Below, one piece after another: positions 1 through 9,006 of a stretch of 64,000 bases of DNA. The stretch is from Komarekiella delphini-convector SJRDD-AB1. GTDB taxonomy: Bacteria; Cyanobacteriota; Cyanobacteriia; Cyanobacteriales; Nostocaceae. The notes below the pieces were generated by a model, which ran no database searches, was not told the origin of the DNA, and saw only the letters and a program-made list of their open reading frames with translations. Each line of letters opens with the position of its first letter. The first letter of the stretch is position 1. The DNA lies in assembly GCF_014831675.1 (NCBI RefSeq), contig NZ_VJXY01000012.1, positions 107,040 through 171,039 of the forward strand, in the 5' to 3' direction. The position numbers were made by a program, and so were the translations under genes.

Positions 1-629
1 CGCCTCTAGTCGATTTTCCTTTGCAAACACACAATCTAAAAGGATGTTTATAAAGTCTGAGAATGTATAATTTTGTCATTCTAAGCCAAACCAAGTGGAG
101 CGTACCCCTACAAGGAAACAAGGCGAACAATATGACAAAATACTATTTTTGGCAACTTGGTATTATTGGCATTATCTAGCTAAAAGTCGGCTTAAAGCTG
201 TTATTTCAGGCTTTTTAGATTCAATACAATACAATACTTTTTGGTTAAAGGGGATGGGTTAAAAGGAAAAGAATTGAATTTATTGTTACTCTTTACCTCT
301 TAACCTTTTCCCAGACTACAAGAGGGTTCTAAGCGATTATAAAAAAGCGTCGTTGACAGTCAACAGTCTTTCGTATTATCCCATACCCTTTTAGGGGGAT
401 GAGCTTAACTTAAAAGTATTGGCTCTTAATCTAGGCGCAACTTTTTCATCCATTTCTATTGTTTTAATTTTAACTTTTGGCTACGTATATCAGGAATCTA
501 GAATACAAAATCCAGCAGCTTCTAAGTTGATAAACTACTAACTTCGGTAATGTCAGTTCTGATAGAGTAATGGGAATATCTAAAATTTGGAACTATCATC
601 GAAAATAAACGGCAATTAGGGATAGCTTC
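1..629. other. Intergenic stretch at window edge, no gene seen
   Basis: No convincing reading frame occurs in this stretch on either strand. It is AT-rich with many stops. A short inverted pair, GTTGACAGTCAAC, lies near 353. The end next to the gene at 630 may hold its promoter, but no clear -35/-10 pair could be assigned. The left part may belong to a gene or repeat that starts outside the window. Confidence 0.5.
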
Positions 630-1088
630 ATGAAAAAATTGATATGTAGCCCTCTTATGGCTTCCTTACTGATAGGAGTAACAAGTCAGTTAGCCATTAC
701 TCAGAGTCTAAGTAACCATTCTCGAATGGGGCTAGCTTCTTCAAGCCTGTTCACTGGATTAAATAAATATACCGATGTGAAGGTTTCTCAGAATACCCAA
801 CAAATTGATGAGAAAACAGCCCTAAATTTAGTCTGGAAGCTGCCACAAGTGCAACGCAAAGCACGAGATATTGAACGGCTTTCTAAGGGAACTATACGAG
901 TTGCCGCAATGGTCGATAGTCATCCTAATCTAAATGAACCTTATTACAAAGTTCAAGTATTTGAAAAACATCCAGATGAAAATGTCACGATTTACTGGTT
1001 TCACGTTTTAAAGTCAAATGGGGCCATTGAGGTTCTAGATGTGGTAACTAATCAATATATATCCCTAGAAAAATGGAAGCCCGATTAA
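630..1088 (+). CDS. Hypothetical secreted protein, 152 aa
   Basis: The function is not recognised. The first ~25 residues look like a signal peptide: two lysines followed by a hydrophobic stretch rich in Leu, Ala and Ile. The C-terminal ~90 residues form a compact alpha/beta pattern containing VAAMVDSHP and YYKVQVFEKHPDE and ending near EKWKPD. The repeated pattern of a helix followed by strands is loosely like PepSY-type small secreted domains, but this is only an impression. The start ATG lies in a weak context without a clear Shine-Dalgarno sequence. It is followed 73 bp later by a small membrane protein on the same strand, so the two may be co-transcribed. Confidence 0.6.
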   Translation: MKKLICSPLMASLLIGVTSQLAITQSLSNHSRMGLASSSLFTGLNKYTDVKVSQNTQQIDEKTALNLVWKLPQVQRKARDIERLSKGTIRVAAMVDSHPNLNEPYYKVQVFEKHPDENVTIYWFHVLKSNGAIEVLDVVTNQYISLEKWKPD

Positions 1089-1161
1089 TATCAAAACTTC
1101 TTAGTTTTCCTATGGTTGATAATGTAATTTTGCTAATTTACAGATTTATCAAATAAAATCA

Positions 1162-1404
1162 ATGTCTGAACAAAAGCCCGTAAGTCCTTGGAAATACAAA
1201 CCTTGGTGGTGTCAGCCCTGGTCTATAATTCTCACAAGTGTCGCGTTGATTAGTGGTAGTTGGTTACTATTTAAAGCTATCTGGTTGACAATTCTGGTCT
1301 CCATCCCTGTATTGACTTGGATGGGATTTTTTGTATTAGTCTGGCCGCAACTAATGATTCGCAGTGGTATTTTAGAATCGTATCAAAGTGATAATCCCCA
1401 ATAG
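1162..1404 (+). CDS. Small membrane protein, DUF6737-like, 80 aa
   Basis: A short protein with a polar N-terminus containing the motif PWKYKPWWCQPWS, then two hydrophobic segments at about residues 20-38 and 42-65 that probably form a membrane hairpin. The tryptophan-rich N-terminal motif resembles a cyanobacterial family of unknown function that I remember as DUF6737; the family assignment is from memory, the topology from the sequence. Its role is unknown. It converges with the DOPA-dioxygenase-like gene on the other strand, with only 8 bp between the stop codons. Confidence 0.6.
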   Translation: MSEQKPVSPWKYKPWWCQPWSIILTSVALISGSWLLFKAIWLTILVSIPVLTWMGFFVLVWPQLMIRSGILESYQSDNPQ

Positions 1405-1412
1405 TAATTATG

Positions 1413-1769
1413 TCAGGTTGCTCTAATCCGCCGCAGGAACTCGATATTAAGATTTAGTTTATCTCCAAGCCACAGACAATGTTTCATGTGGTCTGCCACA
1501 TCATCGCCCGTCTCAGGATGGATTAAAATATCCAACTCTTCACGATTAAGCATTAACCACGGGACAATCTGGCCAAACTCATTGGGTGAAAAGGCAACTT
1601 GATACATCGCTTTGGGATGTGGGCCAATAGGCAAGTCATGCCAACGTCCAAGCTTCACCTCAAACTTACTGCTTAATCCTTCACGTACACGCGCAGCTAC
1701 ATCACGACTCGTAGTATCGAAGTAGATATGAGCATGAAAACCATTAATCTCGATAGTATCTTCTTTCAT
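1413..1769 (-). CDS. DOPA 4,5-dioxygenase family protein
   Basis: The 118-residue protein matches the small bacterial DOPA 4,5-dioxygenase-like family (PF08883). It has the family's typical N-terminus with GFHAHIYFD, a central GRWHDLPIGPHP motif, and ILIHPETGDD followed by DHMKHCLWLG. Histidines in HAH, GPHP and IHP are the expected metal ligands. Plant and fungal members open the aromatic ring of DOPA; the substrate of the cyanobacterial members is not established, so the call is by family only. The length is usual for the family and the gene appears intact. The start is the ATG at 1767-1769. Confidence 0.85.
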   Translation of the reverse strand: MKEDTIEINGFHAHIYFDTTSRDVAARVREGLSSKFEVKLGRWHDLPIGPHPKAMYQVAFSPNEFGQIVPWLMLNREELDILIHPETGDDVADHMKHCLWLGDKLNLNIEFLRRIRAT

Positions 1770-1885
1770 AGCTTAAGGTGCTCTTTGAGAGTCTTAGAAG
1801 CATAATTTTATCAGGATCGATAAAATAACTTTCACTATTTGGTATTGTTAATTTGATACAGTAAAAATAAAGTTCTCATGAGTAT

Positions 1886-2343
1886 ATGGCTAAGCTAGTG
1901 GTTCTCAAAGTAAATGGTGATTTGAAACACCAAAAATTTTGTGTACCACTGAAAAATGGCTCAGATTTGGATTGCCTGGATATAAAAACCTCCAGTAACT
2001 TGCCTTTGGAAGCTAACTTAGCTAATTACTTAAATCACTGGTTAAACAAGTATCAGCTTGTAGCAATACTTACTGTATTAACTATATCAAGCACCAAGAA
2101 AATACTGTGAATGACTCGATTAATCAGCGAATTTTAGATTTTTGGCAAACAGCTAAGGTATTAAAGGTATTAAGCGATCGCCTCCTTTACTCCCTATACT
2201 CACAAAAATTTTGCAATATTAATAATACATTATGCAAAGAATTAAAATGCAACGACACGGTTCGAGTCTTAAATAGCACAGAGAATAATCTCATACATCC
2301 TTATCGTACCTGGCGACACCTAACTCAATATCATGAGCGATAA
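1886..2343 (+). pseudogene. Decayed N-terminus of a CHAT-domain protein
   Basis: Two adjacent frames (1886-2110 and 2107-2343) overlap at ATGA and together resemble the N-terminal region that many cyanobacterial CHAT-protease-like proteins carry. The first has MAKLVVLKVNGDL, and an alternating Leu/Asn segment ending in a LNHWLNKYQ-like motif. The second has DSINQRI, the DRLLYSLYSQKF segment, a CKELKCNDTVRVL stretch and a degenerate counterpart of the usual LPWHLWDF motif (HPYRTWRHL). The frame then stops at TAA, where the next gene begins, so the whole CHAT peptidase domain is missing. I infer a frameshifted and truncated fossil. It is directly followed by, and overlaps, the TpsB-type secretion gene. 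Confidence 0.65.
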
Positions 2344-4111
2344 ACACCTTAAAAAGCTTGCAGTGTCATGGGTGCAGCTAAGTATATTTATGTTGTTTAG
2401 CGGCATGAATTCTAGACCTCTCAAAGCGCAGGTTATTGATAACGTACAACCATCCCAACAACTACCACCGCCGCAAGATATCCAACCGCCTTCGCCTTCT
2501 CCGCTTCCCTCGCCTCAACTACCACAGCCACTACCCCCACCAGCAGAACTACTTCCCCCTTCTGGGCCAACCCCCACACCAGAAGAATCACTTCCGAGTA
2601 AAATTCCTCTAACTATTACTGTTGAACGGTTTGAAGTAGTTGGTAGCACAGTATTTAGTCCTGAAGAGTTAGCCCAAGCTACTATTGAATTTACCAAACG
2701 ACCGATTTCACTGGCGCAATTGTATCAAGCTCGTTCTAAAATTACCGAACTATACATTAACAAAGGTTATATTACTTCTGGTGCTTACATCCCACCTCAA
2801 ACAATCCAATCTGGTGTCATCAAAATTCAGGTGGTCGAAGGTAAATTAGAGGAAATCGAGGTAACTGGTAATCAAAGACTGAACTCTAATTATGTTCGTA
2901 GCCGTATAGCAATAGCGACATCACCACCGCTGAATCGGCAAAGGCTTTTGGAAGCACTGCAACTGTTGCAACTCAATCCTTTGATTCAAAACTTGTCTGC
3001 GGAACTGTCAGCGGGGTCACGTCTTGGTACAAGTGTGCTACAAGTGCAGATTAAGGAAGCAAAAACCTTTAATACTCAAATAGTTCTTGATAATGGGCGA
3101 TCGCCTAGTGTTGGCAGCTTCCGGCGGCGAGTGCAACTGGGTGAAGCGAACTTACTCGGACTAGGAGATGGTCTGAATTTAGCTTACACCAATACCGATG
3201 GTAGTAATTCATTTGATGCTAGCTATGCATTGCCTCTAAATGCCAATAACGGTACACTTACTTTCAACTATGGCACTGCATCCAGCGATGTTATTGAACG
3301 CCCTTTCAACACCCTAGATATCCAATCAGCTTCTCGCTACTACGAATTGACATTTCGTCAGCCAGTAATTCAAACTCCCACACAAGAATTAGCCCTTGGG
3401 TTGACAGCCTCCCGACGGGAAAGTGAAATATCTTCTCTGCTGTTCCAAGAAGAATATGGACTTCCCCCGAATGAACTGTCGCCAGGAGCAGATGAACGAG
3501 GACGCACCAGGGTATCTGCGTTGCGATTTTTTCAAGAATGGACAAGTCGCAATAACCGTGAAGTTATCGCTTTACGTTCTCAATTCAATTTGGGCATCGG
3601 TGCGTTAAATGCCACGATTAATCAAGATCCTCCCGATAGTCGTTTTTTTGCTTGGCAAGGTCAAGCGCAGTGGGCACGTCTTTTAGCTCCCGAAACCTTA
3701 CTGTTACTCCGTTTAAACACGCAACTAGCATCAAGAGCGCTTCTGCCTTTAGAGCAATTTGGCTTAGGTGGTCAAGATAATGTTCGGGGCTATCGTCAAG
3801 ATTTTCTATTGACAGATAATGGTACTTTTGCTTCTGCTGAAGTGCAAATCCCCATACTCCGTTTACCTCAAACAGATAGCACGTTACAGGTCATTCCCTT
3901 TGCTGATTTCGGTGTCGCCTGGAATAATTCGGGTAGAGACGCTCCTAATCCTAATACTTTAGCTTCCGTTGGGTTGGGGTTACGCTGGAGACAAGGCGAT
4001 CGCTTCAGCGCTCGTCTTGATTGGGGAATTCCTTTAGTCTCTGTTGACTCAAATGAAAGAACATGGCAAGAAAACGGGCTGTATTTTTATTTACTGTATA
4101 ATCCTTTTTAA
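2333..4111 (+). CDS. TpsB/FhaC-type outer-membrane secretion protein (ShlB/FhaC/HecB family)
   Basis: A 592-residue two-partner-secretion transporter. Residues 1-33 form a signal peptide ending near KAQV. A proline-rich linker (about 40-88) is followed by a POTRA_2 domain (about 92-168, containing RFEVVGSTVFSPEEL and the GAYIPPQTI motif) and a C-terminal 16-stranded-barrel region. The latter carries FGLGGQDNVRGYRQD, typical of the family's conserved barrel motif, and the protein ends in LYFYLLYNPF with a terminal aromatic. Such proteins export large TpsA partners through the outer membrane. No TpsA partner is seen here; only a decayed CHAT remnant lies upstream, and its last codons overlap this start. 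The chosen start is the ATG at 2333. Confidence 0.9.
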   Translation: MSDKHLKKLAVSWVQLSIFMLFSGMNSRPLKAQVIDNVQPSQQLPPPQDIQPPSPSPLPSPQLPQPLPPPAELLPPSGPTPTPEESLPSKIPLTITVERFEVVGSTVFSPEELAQATIEFTKRPISLAQLYQARSKITELYINKGYITSGAYIPPQTIQSGVIKIQVVEGKLEEIEVTGNQRLNSNYVRSRIAIATSPPLNRQRLLEALQLLQLNPLIQNLSAELSAGSRLGTSVLQVQIKEAKTFNTQIVLDNGRSPSVGSFRRRVQLGEANLLGLGDGLNLAYTNTDGSNSFDASYALPLNANNGTLTFNYGTASSDVIERPFNTLDIQSASRYYELTFRQPVIQTPTQELALGLTASRRESEISSLLFQEEYGLPPNELSPGADERGRTRVSALRFFQEWTSRNNREVIALRSQFNLGIGALNATINQDPPDSRFFAWQGQAQWARLLAPETLLLLRLNTQLASRALLPLEQFGLGGQDNVRGYRQDFLLTDNGTFASAEVQIPILRLPQTDSTLQVIPFADFGVAWNNSGRDAPNPNTLASVGLGLRWRQGDRFSARLDWGIPLVSVDSNERTWQENGLYFYLLYNPF

Positions 4112-4472
4112 AGTGTAATATTGATGTCAATCGCCTCTGCAAGAGAGAAAATAGATGATACACACTATCCTATTAGAACCACTATCGGCAGACCAATTGT
4201 TAATTAATACTTTTATTTAGTTTATACAAAGCTAACCAAGACAAAACAGTATACCTCGTGTAGATCACGGTTTGTCAGAAGGTCATGCACAATTACAAGT
4301 AGTCGAAGTGCGATTACGAGTGGTTAGCTCCCCGACTTCTTCAAGAAGTCGGGGAGCTAACTAACAGCCTCTCAAAATTTGGCATCACCAAATTCATTCC
4401 AGAATCCGAAAGCATTAAGTCGTTTCGTTCTGGATATTTTAAGGCTACCTGCAAGGAGGAGAAAAAAAGAAC
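4112..4472. other. Intergenic region with palindromic repeat
   Basis: No coding sequence is seen. The main feature is the 39-nt palindrome at 4323-4361, listed separately. The region just upstream of 4473 contains AAGGAGGAG, a strong ribosome binding site for the aldolase gene. Confidence 0.6.
4323..4361. repeat. Hairpin repeat family A, copy 1
   Basis: A 19-bp perfect inverted repeat around a single central base. The arms begin GTTAGCTCCCCGACTTCTT and end in the exact complement. The core TCCCCGACTT...AAGTCGGGGA recurs at 30244-30284 and 46755-46797, so this is a dispersed palindromic repeat and not a unique terminator. No T-run follows the stem. Confidence 0.85.
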
Positions 4473-5234
4473 ATGTCCAAATTCGATAGATTTCAACCCC
4501 CTGTTTTTGAGCAAGTTGAAGAAGAACGCCTGCATCGCAAACAACGTCTAGCCGCTGCCTTTCGCCTATTTGGCCGGCTTGGATTTAGTGAAGAGGTAGC
4601 AGGTCATATTACAGTTCGTGATCCGGAGTTTACAGACCATTTTTGGGTAAATCCGTTCGGGAAGTACTTCGGGGATATCCGTGTTTCTGACCTGCTTTTA
4701 GTTGATAAAGAAGGTGAAGTTGTTAAAGGTGATGCTCTGATAAATCAAGCTGCTTTCGCTATTCATTCCCAGATTCATCAGGCTCGACGGGATATTATCG
4801 CCGCTGCACATGCCCATTCAATTTATGGTAAAGCCTGGTCTAGCTTGGGTCGCCTGCTCGATCCGCTCACACAAGACTCCTGTGCTTTTTACGAAGACCA
4901 TGCGTTGTTTCATGATTGTACAGATGTTGTGTTAGATACTTGCGAGGGTAGGCGAATTGCTGAAGCCTTGAGCCAGAATAAAGCAATAATCCTGCGTAAC
5001 CACGGCATTCTGACTGTGGGACATACAGTGGACGAAGCTGCTTGGTGGTACATTAGCCTTGAGCAATCGTGTCAAGCGCAACTGCTAGCAGAAGCCGCGG
5101 GTAGACCCAGTGTGATCAAACATGAAACAGCTCGTTTAACACACAGCCAAGTAGGAGCGCCTTCAGGTGGGTGGTTCTGTTTCCAGCCACTTTATAACAG
5201 GATTGTGCGCGAAGAACCAGATTTACTTGAGTAG
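4473..5234 (+). CDS. Class II aldolase/adducin family protein
   Basis: A 253-residue protein of the class II aldolase/adducin family. The metal-binding HxH is seen in AAHAHSIYGKAWSSLGR, with a further histidine in ILRNHGILTVGHTVDEA. The VAGHITVRDPE segment near the N-terminus is also typical. Related enzymes cleave or epimerise sugar phosphates such as fuculose- or ribulose-phosphate with a divalent metal, but fungal/bacterial proteins with this exact motif set are mostly uncharacterised, so the substrate stays open. The start ATG follows a strong AAGGAGG site at about 4453. The gene stands alone between palindromic repeats. Confidence 0.85.
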   Translation: MSKFDRFQPPVFEQVEEERLHRKQRLAAAFRLFGRLGFSEEVAGHITVRDPEFTDHFWVNPFGKYFGDIRVSDLLLVDKEGEVVKGDALINQAAFAIHSQIHQARRDIIAAAHAHSIYGKAWSSLGRLLDPLTQDSCAFYEDHALFHDCTDVVLDTCEGRRIAEALSQNKAIILRNHGILTVGHTVDEAAWWYISLEQSCQAQLLAEAAGRPSVIKHETARLTHSQVGAPSGGWFCFQPLYNRIVREEPDLLE

Positions 5235-5349
5235 TATTGTTAGCGAAACCTATAAATTAGCAGATTAAAATTAGGCGATCGCTCACTATAAAAATGTGAT
5301 CAAAGCCTTCGATTATTGCGTCAAGTTTAAATTGATAGATCAGCAAGTT

Positions 5350-5402
5350 CGTAGTAAGGGCTTTAGTCCTTGATTTTTAAGCACTAAAGTGCTTACTACA
5401 AA
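5350..5402. repeat. Dispersed palindromic repeat family B, copy 1
   Basis: The segment runs GTAGTAAGGGCTTTAGTCCT, an A/T spacer, then AAGCACTAAAGTGCTTACTAC. It contains two small palindromes (around CTTTAGTCC and GCACTAAAGTGC) inside one outer inverted pair GTAGTAAG/CTTACTAC. The same element in the opposite orientation is found at 62903-62955 after trpD. Confidence 0.85.
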
Positions 5403-5427
5403 CTCTCAAAATCACACAGTGGCTTGG

Positions 5428-6435
5428 CTATACGTATAAAACCTGCCTAGGCATCAAACCATCCCGTTGCATTTCCCAAGCAATGGTTGTATGGATAATC
5501 TTGTCTAAATCATTGTGTTTTGCTTGCCAACCGAGTACCTTGCGAATTTTATCAGCACAAGCCACAACACAGGCAGGATCACCTGGACGACGTGGTGCAG
5601 AAACAACAGGAAAATCAACCCCAGAAACAGCTTTGACTCTTTCAATCACTTGCCGCACGCTGTATCCTTGTCCGTAACCGCAGTTCAAAATTTGGCTTTC
5701 TCCTCCTTCCTCCAGATAATATAAAGCATCTAAGTGAGCAGTCGCTAGATCCTCAACATGGATATAGTCACGAATTCCAGTTCCATCTGGTGTGGAAAAA
5801 TCACTGCCATAAATTCGGACTTCTGGCTTGCGCTTAAGTGCTGCATCACAAGCAACCTTGATCAGATGAGTTGCGTTAGGTGACATTGGCCCCAATCGTC
5901 CACCAGGCTCAGCACCCGCTACATTGAAATAACGTAAAATTACGTAGCGCAAGGAAGAGGAGATGCCATAGTCTCGAATCAACCATTCGCTCATGAGCTT
6001 TGAGCGTCCGTAAGGGTTAATAGGCTGTGTTGGATTAGACTCTGTAACTGGACTAGCGTCTGATTCTCCATAAACTGCTGCTGTACTGGAAAAAATAAAT
6101 TGATTGACACCCATGACACTACAGCAACGCAGCAAGTTGAGAGTATTGCGGGTGTTATTAGCGTAATAGTCTAGAGGATAGATAACTGATTCTGGAACAA
6201 CCAGACTAGCTGCAAAGTGCAGCACTGCACTAAATTCATGCTTGGCAAAGACTTGATAAAGACGCTCACTGTCTGCTAAATCACCGATGACCAGCTTCCC
6301 ATGTAGTACAGATGTTGATGAGCCTGTAGAACAATTGTCATAAACTACGACATCGTAGCCAGCTGCTCCTAGCTGACGCACTACATGAGAACCGATATAA
6401 CCTGCACCACCAGTTACTAAAACTGTATTTTTCAT
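5428..6435 (-). CDS. galE: UDP-glucose 4-epimerase
   Basis: A 335-residue extended short-chain dehydrogenase. It has the N-terminal NAD motif GGAGYIGSH (residues 9-17), the SST catalytic serine/threonine segment at 116-118 (SSTAAVYGE), and the Y142-x3-K146 pair in NPYGRSK. It interconverts UDP-glucose and UDP-galactose (or the N-acetyl forms) in the cytoplasm, supplying sugar donors for polysaccharide. It lies downstream of the sugar transferase gene on the same strand with a 16-bp gap, so the two form an operon. The length is normal. Specificity for the N-acetyl sugars cannot be settled by eye. Confidence 0.93.
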   Translation of the reverse strand: MKNTVLVTGGAGYIGSHVVRQLGAAGYDVVVYDNCSTGSSTSVLHGKLVIGDLADSERLYQVFAKHEFSAVLHFAASLVVPESVIYPLDYYANNTRNTLNLLRCCSVMGVNQFIFSSTAAVYGESDASPVTESNPTQPINPYGRSKLMSEWLIRDYGISSSLRYVILRYFNVAGAEPGGRLGPMSPNATHLIKVACDAALKRKPEVRIYGSDFSTPDGTGIRDYIHVEDLATAHLDALYYLEEGGESQILNCGYGQGYSVRQVIERVKAVSGVDFPVVSAPRRPGDPACVVACADKIRKVLGWQAKHNDLDKIIHTTIAWEMQRDGLMPRQVLYV

Positions 6436-6451
6436 CTACCTCTGTGTACCT

Positions 6452-7867
6452 TTATCTACCTTTACCTAACAAAACAACTCGAATGGTTTTGAAGGCGATC
6501 GCCAAATCTAACCAGAAGGAATAATTCTTGATGTAATAAAGGTCGTAAGCTAGCTTTTCGTAAGCATCCTCAACAGATGCTCCGTAGGGATACATCACCT
6601 GGGCCCAACCAGTAATTCCCGGTTTCACTAGATAACGCACTTCATAATAGGGAATCACTTCTTTGAGCTTGACATCAAATTCTGGTCGTTCTGGACGTGG
6701 GCCAATCAAACTCATCTCACCACACAGCACATTCCATATCTGTGGTAGTTCATCAATTCGCAACAAGCGTAGCCAACGTCCTACTCTGGTGATGCGGGGG
6801 TCATGTTTGTTTGCCCACTGTGCGCCTCGCTTTTCTGCATCCTGATACATGGAGCGGAATTTGTAAACTCTAAATGTCTTGCCGTACAATCCGTTTCGTA
6901 GCTGACTGTAGAAGATAGAACCGGGACTATCTAACTTGATGGCTAAAGCTACAAGCAGCATGAGTGGGAATAAAAATACAAGTAATATCCCGGCGGAAAT
7001 CAAGTCTACAAAACGCTTCAGCTTCATATTCAAGTAGCCAGGCGTCAAGTTAAAACCGGCACTAAAAGCCAACCATTTATCCTGTAGCAGAGATGAAGGA
7101 AGTTTGTGCCACAAGGTTTCATAAAAATCTGGCAGCCAATAAATTGGTATACCTCGCAATCGCATTTGCATTAATTGCTGCATCTGCTGTTTAGAAAACT
7201 CGATTGGGGTTGCAACTATCACCGCAGACCAAGACTGTAGACTCCAACTATGCAAGTTGTTTAAGGAGCCTACACAATTTAGATTGATATTCGTATCTGC
7301 GTCAGGAGTTGTGTCTTGACTTTCAGCTAGTACAAATAGCTCTCCCAATGAATTTTGCTCTAGTAGGTGTTTTGCAAATTTGATTGCGCTTTCATCTGCA
7401 CCCAGCATTAACAGACGACTTTGCTGAGCACGCGATCGCACCCATTTCACCGCTAGTAGCCGTAAAGCTATTGCCCAGATTGTGAATATCGCCAAGCTTG
7501 GAAGTAAAATACCCCGCCCCACAAGAATATGATCTCTCCAAGCCCCAGACAGATAAATCAATGCAGAAGTCAAGATACTAACGCCTACACTGCTAATCAA
7601 GATTCGGGATGGTGTCCGCAAGCCTGCAATTTGCGTATCTGGATGGTAAGCGTCTGCCAAATAAAGCCCTACTAGAACCAATAAGACAAAACTATAAACA
7701 AGTGGGTCAAACTCATTTAATGATTGACCTAAACGCAACCAGAGAGCAATTTTTAAACAAATGAATAAGCCAAATGTGTCTCCTAACAAAAGTAATATGG
7801 TTAGATTACGCACTCTACCCGGCAACTTAATCTTTGCCGGGGAACTAATGTAACTCGTAAGGCTCAT
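6452..7867 (-). CDS. Polyprenyl-phosphate sugar-1-phosphate transferase (initiating exopolysaccharide transferase)
   Basis: A 471-residue membrane protein of the WbaP/CpsE type. The N-terminal half has about four membrane segments (roughly 25-45, 57-76, 92-112, 120-145) followed by a CoA-binding-like domain (LLMLGADESAIKFA). The C-terminal bacterial sugar transferase domain (about 280-471) has KRFVDLISAG with its membrane-anchoring helix, YKFRSMYQDAE, the basic DPRITRVGRWLR segment, LDELPQ-like RIDELPQIWNVL and MSLIGPRPERPEF. It would load the first sugar phosphate onto undecaprenyl phosphate to start the repeat unit of the polymer encoded by the divergent operon. The donor sugar is unknown, although the next gene, galE, hints at galactose or glucose. 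Confidence 0.92.
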   Translation of the reverse strand: MSLTSYISSPAKIKLPGRVRNLTILLLLGDTFGLFICLKIALWLRLGQSLNEFDPLVYSFVLLVLVGLYLADAYHPDTQIAGLRTPSRILISSVGVSILTSALIYLSGAWRDHILVGRGILLPSLAIFTIWAIALRLLAVKWVRSRAQQSRLLMLGADESAIKFAKHLLEQNSLGELFVLAESQDTTPDADTNINLNCVGSLNNLHSWSLQSWSAVIVATPIEFSKQQMQQLMQMRLRGIPIYWLPDFYETLWHKLPSSLLQDKWLAFSAGFNLTPGYLNMKLKRFVDLISAGILLVFLFPLMLLVALAIKLDSPGSIFYSQLRNGLYGKTFRVYKFRSMYQDAEKRGAQWANKHDPRITRVGRWLRLLRIDELPQIWNVLCGEMSLIGPRPERPEFDVKLKEVIPYYEVRYLVKPGITGWAQVMYPYGASVEDAYEKLAYDLYYIKNYSFWLDLAIAFKTIRVVLLGKGR

Positions 7868-9006
7868 TGATTTATCTTGCTATTCAGCTTTTGACATTAC
7901 ATTTGCTTGATTTAAGCTGTTTTTGCATTATATCTGCTTGATATAAGCCGCTTAATTATCTCAAATCAGTAACACTGAACTCTAGCCTCTTCGTATCAAT
8001 GTAAACTAAGATTTTCTCAAATCTTGGTCTGCTGGATCTCTAAACTCTTGGAACTTAAGAGTTGTTTATGTACAATTGAAGTTTTGTTTTTTCAACTAGA
8101 ATTTACTTGAAAAAATAAAGACAATTTTGCTAATGCTAATATTTAAGGTTTTTTACACAATTGTTATGTGGTTCATTTAATTTTTGTAATGACTAAATAA
8201 TAAATGATTGTCAAAACTTTAATTGTGAAGATTATGTAAACCTATTGATTAACTATTATACAAATGATGAGTTTGCAACAATAAAAACTAGTATATATTT
8301 TATACTTAGTGCTAAGGATTTTCATGGATTTATATGATCCAATACTCAGTCTGTAAACTGAAGATAGTAGGAATAGAAAGAGTCAAAATATAGACAAATC
8401 AAAAAATTTTAAACACTATAGTTAAAATTTTAATGGTTAGTATTTTTAAAAACAGCTAATAATTAAAGTACTTTTTTATACTTAAAGTTTTTTGGAAATT
8501 TAGACTTTTTGCAAGAAAATATATAAAGATAGATTAAAGTTTTAGTAAAGAATATTCAAAACTATTAACCAAAAGGTGAGTTTTTTGTCATAAGAAGTAT
8601 ATGTTGACTGTAAGCTATGTACTTTTTTCTGAATGCATGTTAGGATTAATCCTAAAATTAACTTTTGTAAAAAAATAAAAATAAAAATACCAAATTAGCT
8701 ACATTTCGGATGATAATTTTTTTGTAATACAATTTACATTGTGATTACAAAGTAAAAGTAATTGTAATAAAATCAAAAATTTTAGCCCCATTATAAATGG
8801 AGTAAAAAGGCATATTGAAAAGCATGTATAAGTTTAGAAAATAAAATTCAATTAATAGTGCGTTCTGAGTAGAGCGAAAAACCTTATCTCTATTTATCTA
8901 AATTGATTGAGATGCTTTGGAGTGCTTTTACTCCTTTCGGCATGAAAATTTTTGACTTTTTAGACATCCTTTAATTCAGATCAATTTTGCTTTGCAACAA
9001 TATGTC
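7868..9006. promoter_or_regulatory. 1.1 kb AT-rich divergent intergenic region of the exopolysaccharide locus
   Basis: There is no plausible gene here on either strand. The region is strongly A+T rich, especially 8100-8900, with many A- and T-tracts, and separates the minus-strand sugar transferase/galE pair from the plus-strand polysaccharide operon. It very likely carries both promoters and their control sites. A possible small direct repeat (TTTGCATTATATCTGCTTGA-like) occurs at about 7900-7945, where 'catttgcttgatttaagc' and 'tatctgcttgatataagc' are related. No single promoter can be named with confidence. Confidence 0.5.
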
